From assembly GCF_016811915.1 (NCBI RefSeq), contig NZ_CP069127.1, positions 4,067,001-4,131,000 on the forward strand: a stretch of DNA of 64,000 nucleotides. Reading direction: 5' to 3'. The notes under the pieces were generated by a model. That model was not told the DNA's origin. It was given only the letters and a program-made list of their open reading frames with translations, and did not search any database. Both the position numbers and the translations under genes were made by a program. The stretch is from Brevibacillus choshinensis. Its GTDB lineage: Bacteria; Bacillota; Bacilli; Brevibacillales; Brevibacillaceae. Shown piece after piece: positions 28,091 through 36,042 of the stretch (positions are counted from its first letter, which is position 1; each line of letters begins with the position of its first letter).

Positions 28091-28495
28091 TTATGCATGT
28101 TTCTGCTTCCCTTCGATTTCGATTTTCACTTTGTTCATCATTTTCATCGTCATTTTAATAATTTCCACCGTTCCCTCATTTAGTGCTTCAAAAGTAGCTT
28201 GACTCATATATCCAGATTCGAACGCTTTTTCAAGTAATGCTTGAGTCTCTTTCGTTTTGTTTAACGCATTTCGATACGACTCCCGCTCTACGGCCAAATA
28301 GAACTGCGAGTTGCCTCGTGCGATTAGAGCTGGAACCATCACACTGCTTTTCCATATCTTCTTGGACCATCCCTCCGACTCCTGATAACGAAATGATTGG
28401 GTGATCTCTCTAATCCGTACAACCCAATCCATCACCTTCTCATAAAGCAACAACGTTCTTACATCCCGATCTTGTAGTTCTCTAATTTTCTTCAT
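28091..28495 (-). CDS. Four-helix-bundle protein (S23/Avd-like), divergent copy
   Basis: A 134-residue helical protein starting MKKIRELQDRDVRTLLLYEK. Length, start and layout match the adjacent gene at 28526-28930, but the family signature around residues 50-60 has drifted (IWKSSVMVPALIARGN in place of IWRSATSISGNISEGA). It probably forms a four-helix bundle oligomer. Relatives include proteins encoded in 23S rRNA intervening sequences and the Avd factor of diversity-generating retroelements; no reverse transcriptase is seen here. Confidence 0.75.
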   Translation of the reverse strand: MKKIRELQDRDVRTLLLYEKVMDWVVRIREITQSFRYQESEGWSKKIWKSSVMVPALIARGNSQFYLAVERESYRNALNKTKETQALLEKAFESGYMSQATFEALNEGTVEIIKMTMKMMNKVKIEIEGKQKHA

Positions 28496-28525
28496 TTATT
28501 CTTCTCCCCCTATATCTCTTGGTAC

Positions 28526-28930
28526 TCAAGCCACTTCTTTCTCGTCCTGAATCTCTACTAATATCTTTTTCATGATGGCCAGAAGTATTCTACGAATCTC
28601 TATCACTTTTTCATACAAAGCATCAAAAGTAGTCTTATCAATATATCCACATTGGGATAGAATCTCTAACCAGGTACAAGTCTCTCCACATGAACCAAGT
28701 GCTGAACTTAAGTGTTTGAAATAGACTGCAAAAAAAACTTGTGTTGCTCCCTCACTAATATTTCCAGATATTGAGGTCGCCGATCTCCAAATTTGGTCCC
28801 CAAGTATATTCTTCTCCCGCCAAGGTAATGCTTCCTTGATGATACTGATTTCCTTCACCAAATCTAAAGATTTTTGATATACCACCAGTTTCCTAACATC
28901 TCTATCTTGCAACTCCCTGATCTTCCGCAT
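28526..28930 (-). CDS. Four-helix-bundle protein (S23/Avd-like)
   Basis: A 134-residue protein starting MRKIRELQDRDVRKLVVYQK, with the family signature IWRSATSISGNISEGA near residue 50 and GSCGETCTWLEI later. This fits the four-helix-bundle family (S23-like). A strong AGGGGG site precedes the start. It lies 30 bases upstream of its divergent copy and 13 bases downstream of the 28944-29411 gene, so the three form an operon. The function in this context is unknown. Confidence 0.8.
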   Translation of the reverse strand: MRKIRELQDRDVRKLVVYQKSLDLVKEISIIKEALPWREKNILGDQIWRSATSISGNISEGATQVFFAVYFKHLSSALGSCGETCTWLEILSQCGYIDKTTFDALYEKVIEIRRILLAIMKKILVEIQDEKEVA

Positions 28931-28943
28931 AATATTTCCCCCT

Positions 28944-29411
28944 CTAAGTTCTATTTCGCTCTTTATGCCACTTTTCCAAAGTCTCTTCCATTTCGGGTAT
29001 CCAGAACCAGCTAATGGTATCCCAGTTCGAGAAGCGGTTCTTCACTCGATTACGGTAATTGATTCCATGTTTTTCACACCATTTATGGAGGGGGTTGTTG
29101 GTCTTTTCTCTCTCAAACATTTGCAGTTCATCAACCGTTAATATATCTTTCGGCTTCATGGATTGGAAATCGATTTCAAGTAGAACCAAATAGGACATGT
29201 CCGTATTAAAATCAAATATGTCACCACCTTCAATTTTTCCAGTGGAAAGATTCAGGTTTGTATGAATGCTCAGCATACCTGGATAATATTGTTCCCATGC
29301 ACAGTTGAATATTTGCTCACCAGTGAGATGCTTCAATATATGGCCTACCTCTTCACGATTTAACAATTGTTTTTCCTCTTTACCAAACAATAGAGTGCCA
29401 ATTTGCCACAT
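28944..29411 (-). CDS. Hypothetical protein, first gene of the four-helix-bundle operon
   Basis: A 155-residue protein from ATG 29411, chosen because GGAGG lies 7 bases upstream. It contains SNWDTISWFWIPEMEETLEK and LLEIDFQSMKPKD and is not recognised as a family. Spacing of 13 bases to the next gene suggests a functional link with the two four-helix-bundle proteins. Confidence 0.6.
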   Translation of the reverse strand: MWQIGTLLFGKEEKQLLNREEVGHILKHLTGEQIFNCAWEQYYPGMLSIHTNLNLSTGKIEGGDIFDFNTDMSYLVLLEIDFQSMKPKDILTVDELQMFEREKTNNPLHKWCEKHGINYRNRVKNRFSNWDTISWFWIPEMEETLEKWHKERNRT

Positions 29412-29939
29412 CTTCATTCCTCCTCATGTTTTCATTTTTTACTTTCTTTTACTGTAAAGGGTGTCTCCAAAATGATAAAGGCTTTATTGGTCGAATACCG
29501 TTCAAGTAACTCCCTAATTCATATGATTGAGAACATATGTTGTCAGATAAGAAAGATAACTACTTTAACCATTGCATTGTTTCAATCAAACTTAAGAGAA
29601 CAAAAGGATCTGTTGAACAGTAATCCATTGTAAATTTCTTCAATGACACCTATCGTAGATTCTTAAAGCCAGCTCGCACACTTATCTGCTCCCTTTTCCC
29701 CAAGTTCTCAGCAATTCGAGTGAGCTTCTCCACTATTTTTGTCAACATCACCTTCAAGCTCTTTTTTTTGTTCCCATTTACATCATCGTACTCCTTTGTT
29801 TAGTCATTGCGGACTAAAATTGGGGGAACCTCGTTCGAGCTTTTGGAGAGAACTGTTTTTTTGAAAGCAGACCTCATACCGCCTTTGGCTTGTTTCCACA
29901 ATTGATTTCAATCCAACCCCATTTAGTGCATGCCCATAT

Positions 29940-30390
29940 AAAAGTTGTATTGTACATTCGCCTGGATAAAAAATGAAATAATGCTGGTCATAAATCCACG
30001 TTAAAGAAGTTGTATCGAATGCCTTCTTATATAGAAGGAAGCAAAATATTCAGCACAACTTTTTACAAGAACCCGAAGTTTACTATTAAAATTGAATGGT
30101 CGACGTTGGCAGGATTGTCAATGCACAATAAAATGCTGATCCTTTTAATGTAAAACCTGCGTTAAAGATTGTTGTGCATGGCATATCCGATATGTGCTTA
30201 GTTACCTGATTACGAATTTTCATGGATATAAATCCACAACTAATGCTACATCAAAACGAGCATGCCACGACCTACACAAGGCTCTCAACTTTGGCAGGTT
30301 AGCCAAATAATAAAGAACGGGTAACTTTTAATGTAAAACCTACGTAAAAGATTAATTGAAGCATGGCATAGTCAATATGTGCTTCATTGG
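29940..30390. repeat. Degenerate direct repeats (about 95 bases each) in a 1.2-kb noncoding region
   Basis: Copies near 30104-30200 and 30290-30385 share TTGGCAGG, TTTTAATGTAAAACCT, CGT(T)AAAGATT, GCATGGCATA and ATATGTGCTT in the same order. A poorer copy lies near 29960-30025 (CCACGTTAAAGA). A related segment in inverted orientation, with TAGCGTAGGCTTTACATTAA, is found near 33616-33635. No gene is supported between 29412 and 30644. Repeats on both sides of a helicase gene and next to parMR suggest a replication origin or partition site. Confidence 0.55.
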
Positions 30391-30644
30391 TTTGATAATC
30401 TCATAACTTTTTTAGGTGAAGTATCAGCTTACTCTTTAACTACACCGATGCAGACATGCTAGTCCCCAAGCACGTCTTTGTTTTCAAATCGCAACCTTTC
30501 AGTATATGCCGTCCCATAACGTTACCTGTTTGGATGGCAAGCACAAGCACCCTTGCCCAGTAATTCGAACACCCTTTACCACATAATGATATTGGAATTC
30601 ATTTCTCTGACCGTCGATGCGTATCTTTAAAATTACATAGAAAA

Positions 30645-30664
30645 AGGATGCCATCAGACATCCT
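30645..30664 (-). terminator. Terminator of the P-loop helicase gene
   Basis: AGGATG/CATCCT stem with 8-base loop followed by TTTTTC on the minus strand, directly after the gene's stop. Confidence 0.7.
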
Positions 30665-30669
30665 ATTAT

Positions 30670-32409
30670 TTACGCAGACTTACCAAGATTGCGGTCAAGA
30701 TCCTCTGTATTGGGATCATGGATCAAAATTAATTTTTGACCGCTGTTAATAATATTGAGTTGTTCGAAAAATAGTCCCATCACTCCAAGGATTTTGGAGA
30801 AGTATGCAGGGTCACTGACACCTACTTTTTCTCTTAGCTCCTTTTTCTTTACACTACTTATTCCTTGCCCCTTCAACTCGATAAGAAGGTTTTTAATTTG
30901 TTCGATGTTTTTTTCAAATAATGAGCTTTCCTTTCTATTAGAGCTGTCGTACTTCCGTTTGCTTACTAGATCCATCTTTTCCTTTCTGTATTGAATATTC
31001 GGCAGTTGATATAGGACAATATCTATGGCATCCTGATTACTTGTGAAAACATATATCTGTGAATTCTGGCTATTATCCCGATTGATTCGCTTAATGGCTT
31101 GATAGATCTCCCCAGCTACCGTGGCTTTTCTGATGTTTTCTACCCCGTCATGACTAAAGATTGGAACACTTTCCACTGGTCTATTGTTTTTCGTTTGATA
31201 GAAGAGATACGTCAATGCATACGTTAAATAGTCAAAGTTCGGTGTTTTCATAACCACGACAGTATCGTAATCCCGATATTGATTTACCCCAATGATGTTT
31301 CCAAAATAATCCACGCTAAATTTACAGCTCATTCTATTTTCAATCTCCAGTAAGGTATCCCCATATTGTGAAAAATGATAACATAATGATCCTTCAACAT
31401 TTTCTTTATTTGCCATATCCGTTATCAACAAGACACTCTTTCTATCCTCAAGAGAAATGGTATCAAGCACTTTCTCAGGAAAGTTGATATATTGGGCAAG
31501 ATCCTTTTTTCCTGTATTTATTTCAAAGTGCATGAATGTAGAGTTGGAATAATCAAAGACTTTATCCTGGTTTCGTACAATAAATTTGTGGAATAGTTCA
31601 TAACGAAAATCAAATCCAGCATTTGCATCAAGGATGATATTATTATTAAGCATTTTATATTCATATTGATTGTCAAACGTGTAAAACTTCCCTTCATAGA
31701 AGAAGCAACCATTTTTCATGACTTGCTCAAACTTATTCAATAACTTTTCATGTGCTTTGTCACTGATCTTTTTCTTAATGGCAGGTATTGCTGTGCGATA
31801 CTTTTCATACTGTGTTGAGTTGAATTCCACTAATTCCATTGTTTTGATTTGCGTCAAGGCTCTACTCTCATAACTGTACAACTTTTCCCGAAAATCCTTT
31901 GCCAGTTCTTCAATAACATCAAATCCGTGTGTTGGGTAATACCCCCACAGATAACAAATATCCTCAAGGGAAACTGTAATTCTTTCTAACAAATCAGGGT
32001 ACTCATCGATGATTAGTATTTGTCTATTCCTTATTAACTCTTGATGTTCATCTTTGCAAATTTGGCTATACATTTTATGTGTAATACAAAGGACCTGAGC
32101 TTCTTCTGCCCTTTTCTTGCGAACTTCTTTTTGTGTGTCCTCCTTTGCAAAGCGTTCAGCAATTGTTTTCCCAGCATGCTGATTAATTGCCAAAACAGTA
32201 TTATCTAATTCATCATCCCTAACAAATCGCTGAACATATAACACTCTAAAAGGATGATCTTTTGCCATTTCTCCAATAATCTGATGGGCAGATCTGCTTT
32301 TTCCTGTTCCCGCCTCATGATTAAATACATGAAAATGTGCACGATCCCATTTTTCTTGATTGGTTATTTGTTCCTTCAATTCTTCAAAGTAAGTATTGTT
32401 TAAAATCAC
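30670..32409 (-). CDS. P-loop NTPase/helicase-like protein, candidate replication protein of an integrated plasmid
   Basis: A 579-residue protein with Walker A HEAGTGKSRS (near residue 35) and Walker B ILIIDEYPDL (near 135), arranged as in superfamily 2 helicases or translocases. RVLYVQRF and AIKRINRDNS may be further helicase motifs. The C-terminus has a possible winged helix (KKKELREKVGVSDPAYFSKIL). GTG at 32409 is chosen, with GGAGG 8 bases upstream; the nearer ATG touches the site. It is flanked by noncoding repeats and parM/parR, so a replication or mobilisation role is inferred. A hairpin covers its ribosome binding site. Confidence 0.65.
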   Translation of the reverse strand: MILNNTYFEELKEQITNQEKWDRAHFHVFNHEAGTGKSRSAHQIIGEMAKDHPFRVLYVQRFVRDDELDNTVLAINQHAGKTIAERFAKEDTQKEVRKKRAEEAQVLCITHKMYSQICKDEHQELIRNRQILIIDEYPDLLERITVSLEDICYLWGYYPTHGFDVIEELAKDFREKLYSYESRALTQIKTMELVEFNSTQYEKYRTAIPAIKKKISDKAHEKLLNKFEQVMKNGCFFYEGKFYTFDNQYEYKMLNNNIILDANAGFDFRYELFHKFIVRNQDKVFDYSNSTFMHFEINTGKKDLAQYINFPEKVLDTISLEDRKSVLLITDMANKENVEGSLCYHFSQYGDTLLEIENRMSCKFSVDYFGNIIGVNQYRDYDTVVVMKTPNFDYLTYALTYLFYQTKNNRPVESVPIFSHDGVENIRKATVAGEIYQAIKRINRDNSQNSQIYVFTSNQDAIDIVLYQLPNIQYRKEKMDLVSKRKYDSSNRKESSLFEKNIEQIKNLLIELKGQGISSVKKKELREKVGVSDPAYFSKILGVMGLFFEQLNIINSGQKLILIHDPNTEDLDRNLGKSA

Positions 32410-32421
32410 TTGCCTCATCCT

Positions 32422-32450
32422 CCTTTATAGGTTTTTGTTGCCTATAAAGG
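32422..32450 (-). promoter_or_regulatory. Perfect 10-9-10 inverted repeat overlapping the ribosome binding site
   Basis: On the minus strand CCTTTATAGG, nine bases, CCTATAAAGG, then AGG. The right arm contains the AAAGG part of the Shine-Dalgarno sequence for the gene at 30670-32409. It may act as an RNA hairpin masking the site or as a repressor operator. Confidence 0.6.
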
Positions 32451-33995
32451 ATATTAGTCGTGTTTCGCTTTCTGTACTATAGCGTAACGGTTCTATATCG
32501 CTTTACAACATTTTGCCAAAGATTGTGGTTGAGTAGATTGATCTCTTTCACAAATCGAAAGTTACTGGGAAGCTCCTGAATTAAGATTTGAGTAACCAAT
32601 GATTGGGGTAATTTGGACTAACAGAAGAATTAAGGATAGCAAGTAACTCAAATAGAAGACTGCGGGACAGACCTCCCTAATCTTTCACGTTCTATGATTA
32701 AGCTGTCCGAATTCCACTTGATAAGTTTAGGGATATCGATTGTTGAATAATTTTTGATGCAAGAGGATCATCCATGTAAGCCCTTCTCAATAAGTAGGCT
32801 ACCTTTACATGGTCTCTGATCTTTCATGCCTTTTTCTCTAATATTTACTCTGCAATCTCTCTGCTTTATTAGAAAGAAACAAACTAAGTATGCGTATTTT
32901 CTTCGATGTGATGAAAAAATGCGTATTTGGAACCTAGGTAACATTTTGTAATGATACCAGCATCATTTGATTATTGATAAAACCTAGTACGTAACTTTAG
33001 TCTTATACATACCTTACTATCTAGAACAATTCAGAAAAGTGCACTCTGCTGTTTTTGAATCAAAACGTTGTTTATGCACCCGCACCCAAAATCTTTACGC
33101 AGAAACTCTTTTGATTAAAAGTTGGAACGTAGGTTTTGTCTGCGTTCCTCGGTTCTCATCTGTTGAAAAACTACCATAAACGATATTCATGCTATCTGTA
33201 ATTTCATTGTACAACCGTAGACCATTTAATAATTATCGAAGTTTTTGATTAAAATTCAATCGCTCATTGGTAAGCACAATCTAGCAATGGAGAACGCTTA
33301 GTTTCGTGTGTACTTTATGTGCATGTTGCCTTAAAAAGCTAGCCCAATATCAGAATGAACATCTTTCTCTTTGTACAAGTATCGCTTGGATGGCTGTGAA
33401 CAACTAAGAGCGAAGGCGAAACATTAAAATTCGAATGTCGCTCTTTTTTGGCTGGCAGTCTTGTAACAGATGGTTGCAATCGTGTAGCTTTCGCCATGCT
33501 TGAAGAGCAAGCAACCTACTAGGGTGAACTTCTGCACCGTAAGTATAGGTTAATGTAGTCCGAAAGTCGGTGTACGTATATTTCCAGAAAATATTTCAAA
33601 GAACGTGTTCTATGCAAATCCTTAGCGTAGGCTTTACATTAACAATCAATAACGCTTATGCATGGCAAGTAATCTACTGGACACTGAAACCAGTATCGAT
33701 TTTGGCAATCCACGTGTAGATTTTGAAGAGCCCGCACCATAAACGAAGAACTTTTTGCATGCATATAGGTATTATGTTTTCTGAAAGTTGAACGTGAATT
33801 ATTTCACTTAGTTCTTTAGTCCATAAATTCCCCACTCTTTGCCGTTGGTTTCCTCCTCCCCCTTCAATCCCTCGAAACACACGACCTTTTCGCCTATTCA
33901 AGCAGTATTCGACAACTATGGTACGAACTTTTCTTATAAATTCGCCTCCTCCTGTATAAGATACAAAATCAAAAACAAAGGAGGGAAATATTCAT
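32451..33995. repeat. Noncoding region upstream of parM with degenerate long repeats
   Basis: No gene is supported in 1.5 kb. Two related segments, about 33473-33590 and 33703-33810, share in order TGCAATC/GGCAATC, GTGTAG, TTGAAGAGC, GAACTT, TATAGGT, GAAAGT, GTACGT/AACGTG and a TATTTC end. A segment near 33616-33635 resembles, in reverse, the repeats at 30.1-30.4 kb. This is the expected place for a parC centromere (usually just upstream of parM) and possibly a replication origin. Confidence 0.45.
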
Positions 33996-34978
33996 ATGAA
34001 TAACAAGTTTCAAATTGCCATTGATGCAGGAAAACATTTTATTAAATCCATTATGAAAGAAGGAGAGGTAATTCACCGAGTCCTTTTTCGGAACAAAGTT
34101 CAAGAGGTAGATAGCCTTGGAGCTGAGCTTTCACCGAATTCGTACAAGATTCAATTTGAGGGTAAAACCTATTTGCTAGGGGACATGCTCCCAGAAGAGC
34201 GAACATCCTTTGATCTGTCAAAGAACTCCTTCGAACATATCCTGAGTATTTATGTAGCCATCACTCAGTTGTTGTTGAAATCAAAACAGTCAATCGGACT
34301 GGCAAATATCTACCTAGCCGTAAACATCCCCGTTAGTCTTTACAAGAATGAGGAGCATAAGTTTGCTTTCCAGGAAGCCATTAGACGAAATGGAGAGCCA
34401 ATCTGTATTGCCGTAAGTGGTAAAACCTTTGCCTTTAAACTGCAGTCTGTTTTATTGCTACCAGAAGCGATTGGTCCGACCTACCTTAACACGAATGAAT
34501 TTAGAAACAAAAAGATTCTTGTAATGGACATTGGAAGTCTTAATACAAGCTTCATGGAGATTGACCGACTTGTGCCTAAATTTGATCGAATGGTTTCCTC
34601 AAACCTAGGAGTAAATGTGATGAGAGCCAGGCTTGCAGATACGCTCACTACAAAATACGGAATTAACATTACTGATGATGACTGCGAAATAATTTTCAGA
34701 GATAAGTATTTGATTATTGCTGGCCAAAAACGAGAAGATAGCCGTGAAATAATCGAAAAATTGTTCTCAGAGCATGTAGCTGAGATCGTTAATTTTGCAA
34801 AGAGCAGAAAAATATCGTTTAACAACTTGGAAATTTTACTTGTTGGGGAGGAAGCCTATTATTGAGAAATCAACTGATCAATGAGTTCCCAGGAGCAACC
34901 ATCTTTCATGAAGCACAATTTGCTAATGTACTCTCGTTTTTGAAAGTTTTAGAGGCGAAGCATAATGGAAAAGCTTAA
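33996..34978 (+). pseudogene. parM: Actin-like plasmid segregation protein ParM/StbA, frameshifted near the C-terminus
   Basis: Actin-like ATPase. Phosphate-binding motifs are IDAGKHFIKS (residues 9-18) and VMDIGSLNTSFMEID (near 185). Frame 1 stops at 34865 after ILLVGEEAYY. Adding one G to the GGGG run near 34847 restores VGGGSLLLRNQLINEFPG, the adenosine motif, and then FHEAQFANVLSFLKVLE, the normal ParM ending, to a stop at 34978. The restored end overlaps parR by 14 bases, as is normal for coupled genes. Either the gene is inactivated or a base is missing from the sequence. ParM filaments push plasmid copies apart together with ParR and parC. Confidence 0.85.
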
Positions 34979-35231
34979 AGTTTCCTTGAGCTTTCGTCGA
35001 CAGTATAAACACATATACGATCACCTTATCCTCCAGCCAAATCGGAGCGATTATGTCTGTAGGCTAATCGACACAGATATGAATAAGAAGGGTCAGTTGT
35101 CAGAGGAGGAGATTAGAAGGGTGGTGATGGAGGTACTTCAAAAAGAAGGTGGGGACATGATAGGCTTAGGTATCGAGACCAGGAGCAATCTTTCTCATGA
35201 TGACGTTGATCTAATAAATCAATTATTCTAA
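34965..35231 (+). CDS. ParR-like plasmid partition adaptor
   Basis: An 88-residue protein starting MEKLKVSLSFRRQYKHIYDHL, with a short ribbon-helix-helix-like N-terminal part and an acidic C-terminal tail (SHDDVDLINQLF), as in ParR proteins that bind centromere repeats and link them to ParM. It directly follows and overlaps parM and is ended by a strong terminator. No close family match can be confirmed by eye; size, position and layout carry the call. Confidence 0.75.
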   Translation: MEKLKVSLSFRRQYKHIYDHLILQPNRSDYVCRLIDTDMNKKGQLSEEEIRRVVMEVLQKEGGDMIGLGIETRSNLSHDDVDLINQLF

Positions 35232-35239
35232 CTAACTTC

Positions 35240-35284
35240 ATAGGGGACCAGAAGAGTTTGCTACCGACTCTTCTGGTCCCCTAT
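35240..35284. terminator. Strong bidirectional terminator hairpin
   Basis: A perfect 18-base-pair stem (35240-35257 with 35267-35284) and 9-base loop between convergent parMR and the restriction-modification operon. Confidence 0.85.
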
Positions 35285-35304
35285 CATTGTTTCAAATCCA
35301 CTCT

Positions 35305-36030
35305 TTACAGTTCCCTCACAATTTCATCATCTAGAATTGCTTTTCGCTTTTCCCAATCTGGCATTAACGAAAAGAGCATATTGTAGAAACTATCCTTATG
35401 GTCGTTGAATTGAAAGTGAATTAACTCGTGCAATACCACATAATCAATACAATGCTTAGGAGCTTTTATCAACTCAGAATTAAGCAAAATAGTGTCCGAA
35501 TCAATAAGTGCCGAGCCCCACCGTGCTTTCATGAGACGAAGATCAATTTTCGGTTTTTTTATTCCATATTTTTGTACCAATGGATACTGCTTATATAATG
35601 ACTTTTCAAATACTTTAAGTGCCTTCTCTCGATACCAATCATCCATCAATTTGGCTTTTCGAGCGTAATCATTCGGATCCCGCACCATCAAGATAATAAA
35701 ACCCCGATAATACTTAACCCGTTCTTCTTCGGTTGTAATTTCCACACGTAAACGATACTGCTTACCTAAATATTTGTACGATTCCCCGCTAACATATTCT
35801 CGTTCACTTTGTTTGTATGGCTGTACATTTTCAAAGGTTTTTACGTTTTTTAAGATCCAAGCACCTTTACTTTTCACAAAATCATAAATAAAACTTAGTG
35901 GGACTTTCTCCGAAGCAGACACCATAATCGTCATATCAGGTTTAATATTGAGATTCACGTTCTTTACTTTCTTTCGTTCTATCTCAAACTCGATTGTTTG
36001 ATTGGCGTATACAATCTGATGTTTATCCAT
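35305..36030 (-). CDS. YgjP-like (M48/DUF45) metallopeptidase
   Basis: A 241-residue protein with the zinc site VVLHELIHFQFNDHKDSFY (HExxH plus downstream histidine, near residue 200) and the preceding segment LMKARWGSALIDSDTILLN, which is diagnostic of the YgjP/DUF45 family. Such genes are often the last gene of type I restriction loci. It begins 12 bases after the hsdR remnant. Its role in the system is unknown. Confidence 0.88.
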   Translation of the reverse strand: MDKHQIVYANQTIEFEIERKKVKNVNLNIKPDMTIMVSASEKVPLSFIYDFVKSKGAWILKNVKTFENVQPYKQSEREYVSGESYKYLGKQYRLRVEITTEEERVKYYRGFIILMVRDPNDYARKAKLMDDWYREKALKVFEKSLYKQYPLVQKYGIKKPKIDLRLMKARWGSALIDSDTILLNSELIKAPKHCIDYVVLHELIHFQFNDHKDSFYNMLFSLMPDWEKRKAILDDEIVREL

Positions 36031-36042
36031 GTTGTCACTACC

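Noticed and set aside
28091-28930. Diversity-generating retroelement (Avd proteins)
   Set aside because: No reverse transcriptase and no template/variable repeat pair was found in the window.
33674-33901. Small leftward reading frame upstream of parM
   Set aside because: No ribosome binding site or plausible protein features, and it lies in the repeat-rich putative centromere.
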